From contig NZ_RXFQ01000008.1 of the NCBI RefSeq assembly GCF_003951285.1, forward strand, positions 124,001 through 188,000: a stretch of DNA of 64,000 bases. Reading direction: 5' to 3'. This stretch comes from Variovorax beijingensis (GTDB lineage Bacteria > Pseudomonadota > Gammaproteobacteria > Burkholderiales > Burkholderiaceae_C). Below the pieces are notes generated by a model, which searched no databases, was not told where the DNA came from, and was given only the letters and a program-made list of their open reading frames with translations. Both the position numbers and the translations under genes were made by a program. Shown here one piece after another: positions 49,657 through 60,400 of this stretch. The stretch's first letter is position 1. Every line of letters begins with the position of its first letter.

Positions 49657-50805
49657 TCAGAACTTCACGTCGAGCGTGATGTCGGTAAAGGTGGGCTCGT
49701 CGACCTGGTCCGTCAGGTTGCGGTCTTCGGTCTTCTGCTTGGGCGCGGCGCGGTTCTGCAGCCGCCACATCAGGTTGGTGGGCGAGTCGGCCTGGGCCAG
49801 GCCTTCCTCGCGCGTGACGCGCTCTTCGGTGATGAGGCGGGCAATGTCTTCCTCGAAGGTCTGCGAGCCTTCCGCCATCGACTGCTCCATGGCTTCCTTG
49901 ACGGCGGAGAAGTCGCCCTTTTCGATCAACTCGGCCACCAGGGCCGTGTTGAGCATGACCTCGAGCGCGGGCACTCGGCCGCCGGTGGGCGTGCGCAGCA
50001 GCCGCTGCGACACGATGGCACGCAGTGCCGAGCCCAGGTCGCCCAGCAGCGTAGGGCGCACCTCGACCGGGAAGAAGCTCAGGATGCGGTTGAGCGCGCG
50101 GTAGCTGTTGTTGGCATGCAGCGTGGCCACGCACAGGTGGCCCGACTGCGCATAGGCAATGGCCGCGGTCATGGTTTCGCGGTCGCGGATCTCGCCGATC
50201 TGGATCACGTCGGGCGCCTGGCGCAGCGCATTCTTGAGCGCGACCTGCAGCGACTCGGTGTCGCTGCCCACGTCGCGCTGGTTCACCAGCGATTTCTTGT
50301 TGGTGTAGGTGAACTCGATGGGTTCTTCCACCGTGAGGATGTGGCCCGTGGCGTGTTCGTTGCGGTAGTCGAGCATCGAGGCCAGCGTGGTGGTCTTGCC
50401 CGCGCCGGTCGCGCCCACCATCAGGATCAGGCCACGCTTCTCCATGATGAGCGTCTTGAGGATGTCGGGCAGGTTCAGGTCGGCAAAGCTCGGAATGGTC
50501 GAGGCGATGTGCCGCACCACCACCGCATAGCTGCCGCGCTGGCGCATGGCGCTGATGCGGTAGTTGCCGGCGCCCTCGAGCATCACGGCCATGTTGAGTT
50601 CGCCGGTTCGCTCCAGCTCCTGGATGCGGGCTTCGGGCACCACTTCAGCCAGCAGCGCGAGCGGCGCGGTGGCCGGCAGCACCTGGGCGTTGATCGGCAC
50701 GCAGGTGCCGTTGAGGCGGATCAGCACCGGGGAGTGCGCCGAGAGATAGATGTCGGAGGCCTTGCGCTCGGCCATCAAACGAAGAATCCGTTCCATCATG
50801 TTCAT
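49657..50805 (-). CDS. pilU: PilT/PilU-family twitching ATPase, PilU type
   Basis: 382 residues, the PilU length. Walker [15 protein letters not shown], Asp box [10 protein letters not shown], Walker [14 protein letters not shown] and His box [16 protein letters not shown]. It assists PilT in type IV pilus retraction. The long C-terminus after residue 340 ([14 protein letters not shown]) is PilU-like. pilT is normally adjacent in many bacteria; here only pilU is present, between dapD and dapE. Confidence 0.87.
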   Translation of the reverse strand: MNMMERILRLMAERKASDIYLSAHSPVLIRLNGTCVPINAQVLPATAPLALLAEVVPEARIQELERTGELNMAVMLEGAGNYRISAMRQRGSYAVVVRHIASTIPSFADLNLPDILKTLIMEKRGLILMVGATGAGKTTTLASMLDYRNEHATGHILTVEEPIEFTYTNKKSLVNQRDVGSDTESLQVALKNALRQAPDVIQIGEIRDRETMTAAIAYAQSGHLCVATLHANNSYRALNRILSFFPVEVRPTLLGDLGSALRAIVSQRLLRTPTGGRVPALEVMLNTALVAELIEKGDFSAVKEAMEQSMAEGSQTFEEDIARLITEERVTREEGLAQADSPTNLMWRLQNRAAPKQKTEDRNLTDQVDEPTFTDITLDVKF

Positions 50806-50863
50806 CGGTCTCTCTCCTCGGGTGCTGTTGTTTTCTAAGGGGACAAAGGCAGGAGCCTGTCGA

Positions 50864-51697
50864 TCAGTCGCGCAGCAGGTCGTTCAGGCTGGTCTTGGAA
50901 CGCGTTTGCGCATCGACCGTCTTGACGATGATCGCCGCGTAGGTGCTGTAGTCCTGGCCCGACTTGGTCTTCTTGGGCAGGTTGCCGCTGATGACGACGC
51001 TGCCGGACGGCACGCGGCCGAAGGAAGTCTCTCCGGTGTCGCGGTTGAAGATCGGGGTGCTCTGGCCGATGTACACACCCATGCCGAGCACCGAGTTTTC
51101 CTCGATCACGACGCCCTCGACCACTTCGGAGCGCGCGCCGATGAAGCAGTTGTCCTCGATGATGGTGGGACCGGCCTGCAGCGGCTCGAGCACACCGCCG
51201 ATGCCGACGCCGCCCGACAGGTGCACGTTGGCACCGATCTGCGCGCACGAACCCACGGTGGCCCAGGTGTCGACCATGGTGCCTTCGCCCACGTAGGCGC
51301 CGATGTTCACGTAGGAGGGCATGAGGATCGCGCCCTTGGCGATATAGCTGCCGCGGCGGGCCACGGCCGGCGGCACGATGCGAACGCCCGATTCCTTCAG
51401 CTCGTTGGCCGACAGGTGCGAGAACTTGGTGGGCACCTTGTCGTAGAAGCCCAGCGAGCCAGCCTGCATCTGCTCGTTGTCCTTCAGGCGGAACGACAGC
51501 AGCACGGCCTTCTTGATCCACTGGTGCACGGTCCACTGGCCCACGCTTTCGCGCGTGGCGACGCGCAGCTTGCCGTTGTTGAGCTCGGAAATCACGTGCT
51601 CGACGGCGTCGCGCACTTCGGCAGGGGCGGCGCTGGGCGAGATGTTGGCGCGGTCTTCCCACGCGGCGTCGATGATTTGTTGCAGTTGCTGGGTCAT
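50864..51697 (-). CDS. dapD: 2,3,4,5-tetrahydropyridine-2,6-dicarboxylate N-succinyltransferase
   Basis: 277 residues. Left-handed beta-helix hexapeptide repeats in the C-terminal half ([39 protein letters not shown]). Typical DapD length; first dedicated step of the succinylase branch. 44 bases after dapC. Confidence 0.96.
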   Translation of the reverse strand: MTQQLQQIIDAAWEDRANISPSAAPAEVRDAVEHVISELNNGKLRVATRESVGQWTVHQWIKKAVLLSFRLKDNEQMQAGSLGFYDKVPTKFSHLSANELKESGVRIVPPAVARRGSYIAKGAILMPSYVNIGAYVGEGTMVDTWATVGSCAQIGANVHLSGGVGIGGVLEPLQAGPTIIEDNCFIGARSEVVEGVVIEENSVLGMGVYIGQSTPIFNRDTGETSFGRVPSGSVVISGNLPKKTKSGQDYSTYAAIIVKTVDAQTRSKTSLNDLLRD

Positions 51698-51741
51698 GGA
51701 GAAAGTCTCGTGTGAAAAATGGGTGCGGGCGGAAAAGCGGA

Positions 51742-52953
51742 TCAGCGGCGGGCGTCCTTGCAGAAGCGGACGATGCGCTGGGCGGCTTCCACGCATTCGG
51801 CCGTTTCGGCCACCAGGGCCATGCGGATGCGACCCCGGCCGGGGTTGGCGCTGTGAGCCGTGTCGCGCGCCAGATAGCTCCCCGGCAGAACCGTCACATT
51901 GTATTGAGCGTAGAGCGCGCGGGCGAAGGCTTCGTCGTCGCCAGCCCACACTTCGGGAATGTCGGCCCAGAGATAGAAACTGGCGTCAGGCAGGCGCACG
52001 TCGAGCACGGGTTCGAGCAGCGGCGTGACGGCCGCGAACTTGGCGCGGTACTGGGCGCGGTTGTCCACCACATGGGACTCGTCGCCCCAGGCCGCGATGC
52101 TGGCCGCGGCCACGGCGCCGCTCATGGCGCTGCCGTGGTAGGTGCGATAGAGCAGGAACTTCTTGATGATGGCCGCGTCGCCCGCCACGAAGCCGCTGCG
52201 CAGGCCGGGTACGTTGCTGCGCTTGGACAGCGAGGTCAGCGCAATCAGGTTCCGGAAGTCGGGCCGCCCGAGCTTCACCGAGGCTTCGAGTCCGCCGAGC
52301 GGGGGCTCGTCGCGGAAATAGATCTCGCTGTAGCACTCGTCGGCGGCAATCACGAAACCGTGGCGGTCCGACAGATCGAAGAGCCTTTTCCATTCGTCCA
52401 GCGACATCACCGCGCCCGTCGGGTTGCCGGGCGAGCAGACGAACACCAACTGCGTGCGGGCCCAGACGGCCTCGGGCACGCTGTCCCAGGCTACCGCGAA
52501 ATTGCGCGCGGGCACGCTGGCCACGTAGTACGGCTCGGCGCCCGAAAGCAGGGCCGCGCCCTCATAGATCTGATAGAACGGATTGGGCGACACCACCACC
52601 GGCTGCGGCGAGACGGTGGGGTCGACCACGGTCTGCGCCAGCGAGAACAGGGCTTCCCGTGAACCATTGACAGGCAGCACCTGCGTGGCCGGGTCGAGGG
52701 CGAGGCTGTAGCGGGTTTTCAGCCAGTCGGTGAAAGCGGTGCGCAGGGCCAGGTCGCCCGCGGTCGCGGGGTAGGCAGCCAGCGCGCCGAGGCTGGCGCT
52801 CAGGGCGTCCTTGATGAAGCCTGGCGTGGCGTGCTTGGGTTCACCGATGCCCAGGCTGATGGCCGGGAACTCGGGGTTGGGCGTGACGCCCGCGAACAGT
52901 TGCTTCAGCCGCTCGAAGGGATAGGGTTGCAACCGGGAAAGCAGGGGATTCAT
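51742..52953 (-). CDS. dapC: Succinyldiaminopimelate aminotransferase
   Basis: 403 residues, class I/II PLP aminotransferase: [33 protein letters not shown], and the lysine site [19 protein letters not shown]. Placement before dapD supports DapC over other transaminases. Confidence 0.93.
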   Translation of the reverse strand: MNPLLSRLQPYPFERLKQLFAGVTPNPEFPAISLGIGEPKHATPGFIKDALSASLGALAAYPATAGDLALRTAFTDWLKTRYSLALDPATQVLPVNGSREALFSLAQTVVDPTVSPQPVVVSPNPFYQIYEGAALLSGAEPYYVASVPARNFAVAWDSVPEAVWARTQLVFVCSPGNPTGAVMSLDEWKRLFDLSDRHGFVIAADECYSEIYFRDEPPLGGLEASVKLGRPDFRNLIALTSLSKRSNVPGLRSGFVAGDAAIIKKFLLYRTYHGSAMSGAVAAASIAAWGDESHVVDNRAQYRAKFAAVTPLLEPVLDVRLPDASFYLWADIPEVWAGDDEAFARALYAQYNVTVLPGSYLARDTAHSANPGRGRIRMALVAETAECVEAAQRIVRFCKDARR

Positions 52954-53027
52954 GCCCGGGATTATCGGTGACAGGTGTTACCGCTCCTGCCGAGGCGGCT
53001 ACTGACAGCCATGGCGGCTGGCAGGCG

Positions 53028-53666
53028 TCAGGCCGCGCTGCGCCGGTAGAGGGCCAGCGAGCCCGCCAGCGCCAACAGCATGCCGCCGCAGGCGCGATCG
53101 ATCCAGCGCGTGGCCGATACCGTGAGCACCCGGATCGCGCGGGCTCCGAGGAAGGCATAGCCCAGCATCACCAGCGTGTCGAGGCCCGCGAAGATCAAGG
53201 CAATGATCAGGTACTGCGGCGCCTGCGCGGCCGCCGGATCGATGAACTGCGGCAAGAGCGCAGAGCAGAAGATGTAGCCCTTGGGGTTGGTCACCGCCAC
53301 CAGGAAGGACTTGAAGAAGATGCGCCGGCTTTCGCCCGCCGTGACCGAGGCGGCAGAGTCGGCATCCGGCAGCTTGAAGCCGCCCCTGGAGCGCAGCATG
53401 CGCAGCCCGAGCCACGCCAGGTAGACGGCGCCCACCCACTTGAGCATCGAGAACCAGAACTCCGAGGCCGCGAGCAGCGCACCAAGCCCGAGCGCCACGG
53501 CGCCGACCAGCACGAAGTCGGACAGCACCGCGCCGAGCATGCCCGGCAGCGCCCGGCGCACGCCGTGGCGGGAGCCGTTGCTCAGCGCCAGCAGCACCGT
53601 GGGACCGGGTGTGGCGATGGCGGTGAAGGCGACGAGGGCGAACAGCAGGGCGGTGGCGAGCGTCAT
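53028..53666 (-). CDS. LysE/RhtB-family amino acid exporter
   Basis: 212 residues with six hydrophobic segments, TPGPTVLLALSNGSRHG near the N-terminus and FLVAVTNPKGYIFCSALLPQFI in the middle, both LysE/RhtB hallmarks. Between argA and dapC, so export of arginine, lysine or another amino acid is possible. Substrate unknown. Confidence 0.85.
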   Translation of the reverse strand: MTLATALLFALVAFTAIATPGPTVLLALSNGSRHGVRRALPGMLGAVLSDFVLVGAVALGLGALLAASEFWFSMLKWVGAVYLAWLGLRMLRSRGGFKLPDADSAASVTAGESRRIFFKSFLVAVTNPKGYIFCSALLPQFIDPAAAQAPQYLIIALIFAGLDTLVMLGYAFLGARAIRVLTVSATRWIDRACGGMLLALAGSLALYRRSAA

Positions 53667-53691
53667 GGCGGCGGGCGTCCTTTTTTCGGGT

Positions 53692-55038
53692 TCAGATTTT
53701 CTTGACCAGCACCTGGCTCTTGCGGTCCCAGTTGTACTTGCGCTTGCGGGCTTCGGGCAGCCAGTCGGGGTTGACCTGCTGGAAGCCGCGCTTGAGGAAC
53801 CAGTGCATGGTGCGCGTGGTGAGCACGAAGATGCTTTCCAGGCCCATGGCCTTGGCGCGGTGCTCGATGCGCTTGAGGATGCGTTCGCCATCGCCCTGCG
53901 ACTGCGACTGGGGCGAGACGGTCAGCGCGGCCATCTCGGCGGTCTTTGCCTCGGGGTAGGGGTAGAGCGCCGCGCAGCCGAAGATCACGCCGTCGTGCTC
54001 GATGACCGTGTAGTGGCCCACGTCGCGCTCGATCTCGGTGCGGTCGCGCTTGACCAGCGTGCCGTCGCGCTCGAAGGGCTCGATCAGCTGCAGGATGCCG
54101 CCGATGTCGTCGACCGTGGCTTCGCGCAGGCTCTCGAGCTTCTCGTCGATCACCATGGTGCCGACGCCGTCGTGCACATAGACCTCGAGCAGGAGCGCGC
54201 CGTCCAGCGCGAACGGCAGGATGTGGTTGCGCTCCACGCCGCCCTTGCAGGCCTTCACGCAATGCTGCAGGTAGAAGGCGGTGTCGGTGGGCTTTTGCGG
54301 CGGCGGCAGCGACGCCAGCAGCTTCTCGGCCGCGGCGAGCGGCAGCTCGGTGTCGATGGGGTTGTCTTCGCTCTCCGGCAATTCGCTGTCGATGCGGATG
54401 CCCGGGATCTCGGTCAGGAAGATCAGCTTGTCGGCCTGGATGGAGATGGCCACGCTGGTGGCCACTTCTTCCATCGTCAGGTTGAAGGCCTCGCCGGTGG
54501 GCGAGAAGCCGAAGGGCGACATCAGCACCATGGCGCCGAAGTCGAGCGTGCGGCGGATGCCCACGGCATCGACCTTGCGCACCAGGCCCGAATGCTTGAA
54601 GTCCACGCCGTCGACCACGCCCACGGGGCGCGCGGTGATGAAGTTGCCCGAGATCACGCGCACCGTCGATCCGGCCATCGGCGTGTTCGGCAGGCCCTGG
54701 CTGAAGGCGGCCTCGATTTCGTAGCGCAGCTGGCCGGCGGCTTCCTGCGCCGAATCGAGCGCCACCTCGTCGGTGATGCGGATGCCGTGCGAATAGCGCG
54801 CTTCGTGCCCCTTGGCCGCGAGCTGCTCGTTGACCTGCGGACGGAAGCCGTGCACCAGCACGATCTTGACGCCCATGCTCTGGATCAGCGCCAGATCCTG
54901 CGCAATGTTCTGCAGCTTGCCCGCCGCGATCGCCTCGCCTGCCAGCGCGACCACGAAGGTCTTGCCGCGGTGCGTGTGGATGTAGGGCGCGACCGAGCGG
55001 AACCAGGGCACGAAGGTGAAGTTGAAAACGGTGGACAT
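53692..55038 (-). CDS. argA: N-acetylglutamate synthase
   Basis: 448 residues. An amino-acid-kinase-like domain (KIVLVHGFRPQVNEQL, SGNFITARPVGVVDGVDFKHSG) is joined to a C-terminal GNAT domain (ALTVSPQSQSQGDGERILKRIEHRAKAMG). First step of arginine synthesis and target of arginine feedback. Starts 40 bases after the HSP100-M41 gene. Confidence 0.95.
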   Translation of the reverse strand: MSTVFNFTFVPWFRSVAPYIHTHRGKTFVVALAGEAIAAGKLQNIAQDLALIQSMGVKIVLVHGFRPQVNEQLAAKGHEARYSHGIRITDEVALDSAQEAAGQLRYEIEAAFSQGLPNTPMAGSTVRVISGNFITARPVGVVDGVDFKHSGLVRKVDAVGIRRTLDFGAMVLMSPFGFSPTGEAFNLTMEEVATSVAISIQADKLIFLTEIPGIRIDSELPESEDNPIDTELPLAAAEKLLASLPPPQKPTDTAFYLQHCVKACKGGVERNHILPFALDGALLLEVYVHDGVGTMVIDEKLESLREATVDDIGGILQLIEPFERDGTLVKRDRTEIERDVGHYTVIEHDGVIFGCAALYPYPEAKTAEMAALTVSPQSQSQGDGERILKRIEHRAKAMGLESIFVLTTRTMHWFLKRGFQQVNPDWLPEARKRKYNWDRKSQVLVKKI

Positions 55039-55078
55039 GGAGCGTGATTGTGCATTCTTGGAGGGTGATTGGTGCGGC

Positions 55079-57073
55079 TCAGGCCATCGCGCGCAGCAGC
55101 CCGGCGGCGCGGGTGGCCGCGCCAGGGCCGGCGCCGGGCTCGGGCGGCACCGGGCCGTCCATTCTTCGGGCCTTGAAAGTGGCCAGCAGGGCGGCGTAGG
55201 CGTCGGTCGAATCGCCTGCCTCGGCGGGCAGGTCGAGCATTTCGGCCAGCTGCGCCGGCGCCACCGAGCCTTCGCGCGCCAGGGCGTCCACCACGGCCAT
55301 GAAGGCCGGCGCGTGCGCCTCGAGCAGCGCCAGCGCTCGCGCATGCTCCTGTGCCAGCAGCGCCTCGATTTCAGGGTTGGTGGCTTCCAGGTCGGTGTTG
55401 AGGTTGTCCTCGGCGTCGTTGGCCACGTCGGTGCGGCTCAGCCGCGTGCCGAAGGCGAAATGGCGCACGTACTGCGCGGCGTAGGCGGTGGCCTGGCGGA
55501 AATCCTGCGAGGCGCCCGAGGTGCAGGCCTGCGCACCGAACACCATCTGCTCGGCCGCGCGGCCCGCCAGGCTCACGCAGATGCGGTCGCGCAGGTTCTG
55601 CCGGGACCAGGCCTTGCGCTGCTCGTAGCTGTTGTAGCCGCCTTCGAAGGACGCGACGTTGATCTTGATCTCCTGCGGCGCGCGGCCGAAGAGCAGGCCA
55701 TAGGCCACGCCATGGCCCGCCTCGTGAACCGCGAGCAGGGCGCGGAAGTCCTCGTTCGAGCGCTTCTTGAGCTGGTTGAGCTCGAGCGTGACCGGGAAGC
55801 GGCGCTGCGCCTTGCCCTTGCCTTTTCGATACCGCGCCACGATGCAGGACTTGTCCGCCGCCGTTTCCAGCGACAACCACACCGGCTCGCCGCCGCCCGC
55901 GCCTTGCTCCAGCGCCCAGAGCGCAGCGTTGACCAGCGTCGCGCTCAGGATCGCGTGGATCGACGAGAACAGCGGGCGCGTGCCCTGCGCCGGAAAGACC
56001 GCGTTGGCATAGATCTGCTCGTACATGCTCGACTCGAGCATGAAGCGCACGCCCGAGCTCTGGCGGATGTCTTCGACGTAGCGGTCGCAGATCGACAGGA
56101 TCAGCTGCACATAGGTGGCCCGGCTGAACGAGGGATAGATGACGTGGTTGTTGCCCAGCCGCGCAATCTGCTCGGGCTTGAAGCGTTCGGCCAGTGCCTT
56201 CTTGACGTCGATCAGCGAGAGCTTCTTCGTCAGCGCATGGAAGATGTCGGCGTCGGTGTCGCAGTCTTCCACGCGGCGCGCGGTCTCGGCATACATCTCG
56301 TCGAGGTTGCCCGAGACGAACACCAGCAGCTTGCTGTAGTCGGTTTCCCAGCTCTGCTGCGAGTCGCGGAAGGCGCGCAGCCGCGCATGCACCTCGGCCG
56401 GCTTCCAGGCCATGATCTGCAGCAGCGTCTCGGGCAGCTTGAGGCAGCGCTTGACCTCCTGCGCTTCCCAGGGGGAGAGGTGCAGCTTTCGCTTCTTCGC
56501 CTTCTTCTTGTCGGCCGGGCCGTCGCGGTCCTGCTCGTACTCGGCCTGGGCGAGCGAGGACTCGATCTCGCCGAGCATCGACAGCGCCGGCGGCAGCCGG
56601 CCATCGGACAGCAGCGCCCACACGTCCTGGTAGCGCTCGACCTTGGCGTCGTGGCCATTGCCGTCGAGCGTGCGAAAACGCTGGAACTCGTCGAGCACCA
56701 GGATGCCCGGCGTGCCTTCGTCGATGCCCGATTCGGCCAACATGGCCGAAATCGAACCCCGGCTGCCATAGCCCGAGCCGTGGCTGAAGCCGTCCATCTG
56801 CACCTCGATGAAGCGGTCGTAGAAACCCAGGTGCTGCGCGAGCCTGCGTACCAGCTGCGTCTTGCCGGTGCCCGTGAGGCCCCAGAGGCACACGATGACC
56901 GGCCGGCTGATGAGTTGCGGCAACACGTACCAGGCGCGCAGCGAATCGATCACGCGATCGATGATGTCGTCGATGCCGAAGAGCTCGGTCTTGAGCGCCT
57001 GGGCCACCGCCTGCAGGTGGCGCGTCCGCTCGGACAGCGCTGCATGCAGGCCTGAATGAATGTCGTTGGACAT
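55079..57073 (-). CDS. Soluble Clp/HSP100-like ATPase fused to an FtsH-type M41 protease
   Basis: 664 residues. AAA+ domain: Walker A GLTGTGKT (65-72), Walker B ILVLDEF (124-130), sensor VFVSGNLDE (251-259), and ERFKPEQIARLGNNHVIYPSF (296-315), which matches the Arg-finger/sensor-2 region of Clp/HSP100 ATPases rather than FtsH. The peptidase domain has zinc motif HEAGH (450-454) and the third ligand region SGASQDF with Asp524, as in FtsH, so it should be active. No N-terminal membrane segments are seen, unlike FtsH. A Lys-rich insert (KKKAKKRK, about 189-196) sits in the ATPase. An unfoldase-metalloprotease in one soluble chain is likely (inference). Confidence 0.82.
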   Translation of the reverse strand: MSNDIHSGLHAALSERTRHLQAVAQALKTELFGIDDIIDRVIDSLRAWYVLPQLISRPVIVCLWGLTGTGKTQLVRRLAQHLGFYDRFIEVQMDGFSHGSGYGSRGSISAMLAESGIDEGTPGILVLDEFQRFRTLDGNGHDAKVERYQDVWALLSDGRLPPALSMLGEIESSLAQAEYEQDRDGPADKKKAKKRKLHLSPWEAQEVKRCLKLPETLLQIMAWKPAEVHARLRAFRDSQQSWETDYSKLLVFVSGNLDEMYAETARRVEDCDTDADIFHALTKKLSLIDVKKALAERFKPEQIARLGNNHVIYPSFSRATYVQLILSICDRYVEDIRQSSGVRFMLESSMYEQIYANAVFPAQGTRPLFSSIHAILSATLVNAALWALEQGAGGGEPVWLSLETAADKSCIVARYRKGKGKAQRRFPVTLELNQLKKRSNEDFRALLAVHEAGHGVAYGLLFGRAPQEIKINVASFEGGYNSYEQRKAWSRQNLRDRICVSLAGRAAEQMVFGAQACTSGASQDFRQATAYAAQYVRHFAFGTRLSRTDVANDAEDNLNTDLEATNPEIEALLAQEHARALALLEAHAPAFMAVVDALAREGSVAPAQLAEMLDLPAEAGDSTDAYAALLATFKARRMDGPVPPEPGAGPGAATRAAGLLRAMA

Positions 57074-57469
57074 GGAATTCTTGAGAAAATAAAACCGGAA
57101 TGAAGAAGCTGCCGCTTCCTCGCGGCGAGGAGGCGGCAAATACAGACGTTGCGGGAGGTCGGTTGCTGCGCTTCGGTCCTGGAAGCGAGCAGGCGTCCGT
57201 TGCAACGGACGCGCGGGCTTCTTCTTCAGGCCGGACGCGGCAGCTCGACCCCGCCATGCACCGAGGCATGGCTTGCGCGGCGGCTGCGCAAAGTGGGGGA
57301 GGCGAGGAAGGAGGTCATGGCCGCGATCCTAGCGGCCGGGCCCGCTGAAGTAAAGACTATTTACTTTGCGTGTGGCGCAATGGCCGCGCATTGTGGGAGG
57401 CGTGCAACAGCGGCGGCGCCCCCCGATAATGTGCGGTTTGCCTGCTGCGCTTCCCGAACAGCCTTCCCC
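57074..57469. promoter_or_regulatory. Divergent region with palindromes between the M41 protease and hrpA
   Basis: About 396 bases without a convincing gene. It holds a 20-base perfect palindrome at 57193-57212 (GCGTCCGTTG/CAACGGACGC), a 13-base near-palindrome CCTCGCGGCGAGG near 57119, a 7-base inverted repeat AAGTAAA-N5-TTTACTT at 57348-57366, and a -10-like GATAAT at 57425-57430. These are candidate operators for the two divergent genes. Frames through it have atypical composition and no start that fits a protein family. Confidence 0.55.
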
Positions 57470-60400
57470 TTGACGACCACGACACCTTCCGCCTCCTTGC
57501 GCATCGACTTTCCCGAATCGCTTCCGGTCTCCGGCCGGCGCGATGAAATCATGGCCGCCATCGCGGCGCACCAGGTGGTGATCGTCTGCGGCGAAACAGG
57601 CTCGGGCAAGACCACCCAGTTGCCGAAGATCGCGCTGGCGCTCGGCCGCGGCAAGCTCAATGCGCCGCCGGGCCAGGGCCGGCTCATCGGCCATACGCAG
57701 CCGCGTCGCATTGCCGCCAGCTCGGTGGCCAAGCGCATCGCCGAAGAGCTGAAGACGCCGCTGGGCGACGTGGTCGGATTCAAGGTGCGCTTCCAGGACC
57801 GGCTGAGCCGCGACGCATCGGTCAAGCTCATGACCGACGGCATCCTGCTGGCCGAGACGCAGACCGATCCGCTGCTCAAGGCCTACGACACGCTGATCAT
57901 CGACGAGGCGCACGAGCGCTCGCTGAACATCGACTTCCTGCTTGGCTACCTGCGCGAGATCCTTCCGCGCCGGCCCGACCTGAAGGTGATCGTGACCTCG
58001 GCCACCATCGACGCCGAGCGCTTCGCACAGCATTTCGCCTCGGCGAAAGGCCCTGCACCGACGATCATGGTTTCCGGCCGTACCTTCCCGGTCGAGCAGC
58101 GCTACCGGCCCTTCGAGGAGTCGCGCGAGCACGACCTGAACGACGCCATTGCCGATGGCGTCGACGAGCTCTGGCGCGATCCGCACAACGCGGGCGACAT
58201 CCTGGTCTTCCTGCCAGGCGAGCGCGAAATCCGCGAGGCGGCCGACCACCTGCGCCGCCATCTGAGCCATCAGCCGCTATTTCGCAACGCGGAGGTGCTG
58301 CCGCTGTTCGCGCGCTTGTCGGGCCCCGAGCAGGACCGCATCTTCGACGGCCACACCGGCCGGCGCATCGTGCTGGCCACCAATGTGGCGGAAACCTCGC
58401 TCACGGTGCCGGGCATCCGCTACGTGATCGACACCGGCACGGCGCGTGTGAAGCGCTACAGCTTCCGCAGCAAGGTCGAGCAGCTGCTGGTCGAGCCGAT
58501 CAGCCAGGCTGCGGCCAACCAGCGCGCCGGCCGCTGCGGCCGCGTGGCCAACGGCATCTGCATCCGGCTTTATGACGAGAAGGATTTCGAAGGCCGGCCG
58601 CGCTTCACCGATCCCGAGATCCTGCGCTCGTCGCTCGCGGGCGTGATCCTGCGCATGAAGTCGCTGCGGCTGGGCGACGTGGCGCGCTTTCCGTTTCTCG
58701 AGGCGCCTTCGCCGCGCGCAATTGCCGACGGCTACCAGCTGCTCAACGAGCTCGGCGCGGTCGACGACACCAACGAACTCACGGCCACGGGCACCGAACT
58801 CGCCAGGCTGCCGCTCGATCCGCGCGTGGGCCGGATGATTCTGGAGGCCCGCACGCGCGGCGCGCTCGAAGAGGTGCTGATCATCGCGTCGGCGCTCAGC
58901 GTGCAGGACGTGCGCGACCGGCCGATGGAAGCGCAACAGCAGGCCGACCAGGCGCACTCGAAGTTCGACGACGAGAAGAGCGAGTTCAGCGGCTACCTGC
59001 GGCTGTGGAAATGGATTGCCGATGCGCGCGGCGGCCATGGAGACACCCACAAGCTCAGCAACCGGCAGTACGAGCAGCTGCTGCGCCAGAACTTCATCAA
59101 CATCCGCCGCGTGCGCGAATGGCGCGATATCCATTCGCAGCTGCTCACGGTCGTGACCGAGCACAAGTGGCGCATCAATGCCGAGCCGGCGGGCTACGAG
59201 CCGCTGCACCTGTCGATGCTCGCGGGCCTGCTCGGCAACGTCGGCTGGAAGCTGGAGGACGACGAGGCGTACCTGGGTGCGCGCGGCATCAAGTTCTACA
59301 AGCATCCGGGCGCGCATCTGAAGAAGAAGCCCGGTCGCTGGATCGTTGCGGCCGAGCTGGTCGAGACCACGCGGCTCTTCGGCCGCGGCATCGCCAACAT
59401 CGAACCGCAGTGGCTCGAGCAGGTGGCCGGCCACCTGCTGAAGAAGCAGCTGCTCGATCCGCACTGGGAGAAGAAGGGCGCGCAGGTCTCGGCGCTGGAG
59501 CGTGCAACGCTCTACGGCCTCGTGGTGTACAGCGGGCGCCGGGTCGATTTCACCAAGGTCGACCCGGTCGCGGCACGCGAGATCTTCATCCGCGAAGCGC
59601 TGGTCGGCGGGCAGTGGGAGAGCAAGTTCCCGTTCCTTGCGGCCAACCGCAAGCTGGTGCGCGAGGTCGAAGGGCTGGAGCACAAGGCGCGCCGGCAGGA
59701 CGTGCTGGTCGACGACGAGCTGATCTTCGCCTTCTACGACGCGCAGCTGCCCGCCGACGTGGCCAGCGGCATCAGCTTCGAGAACTGGTACCGGCATGCC
59801 TCCAGGGAGCAGCCGCGCCTGCTTTTCCTCACGCGCGAGGAGCTGATGCGCCACCAGGCGGCGGGCATCACCACGCAGTCCTTTCCGCCCACGCTGCGGC
59901 TGGGCGGCGTCGACTGCGCGGCAAGCTACCTGCACGAACCTGGCGACGCGAAGGACGGGCTTACGGCCAGCGTGCCGCTCTTCGTGCTCAACCAGGTGAG
60001 CGAAGAGCGCTGCGAATGGCTGGTGACGGGCATGCTCAAGGACAAGATCCAGGCGCTGCTCAAGAGCCTGCCGCAGCGCCCGCGCTCGCGGCTGGTGCCG
60101 CTGCCCGAGTCGGCGGCCAGGCTGGCGGAAGAACTCTCGGCGCCCGAGGTCTTCGGCCATGGCTCGCTGACCGACGTACTGCTCAAGCGCGTGCGGGACG
60201 CAACCAGCATCGACGTCAAGCGCGCTGACTTCAAGTTCGACATGCTGCCGCCGCATTTGTTCATGAACCTGCGCATCGTGGACGAGCATGGTCGCCAGCT
60301 CGGCATGGGGCGCAGCCTGGGCGCGCTCAAGGCCGAGCTGGGCGCGCAGGCGCGCGGCGCTTTCCAGGCCCTGGCCGGCCTCAATGTCAAGGCTTCGGCG

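Noticed and set aside
55079..57073. Ordinary FtsH
   Set aside because: It has no N-terminal membrane segments, and the ATPase is of HSP100/Clp type even though the protease half matches FtsH.
57100..57348. 82-residue plus-strand frame upstream of hrpA
   Set aside because: It has no family and atypical composition, and it runs through the palindromes. It is better read as regulatory DNA.
57149..57469. Longer N-terminus for HrpA
   Set aside because: The frame is open, but the extra roughly 107 residues are Arg/Ala/Cys-rich and unlike HrpA. The family start fits the TTG at 57470.
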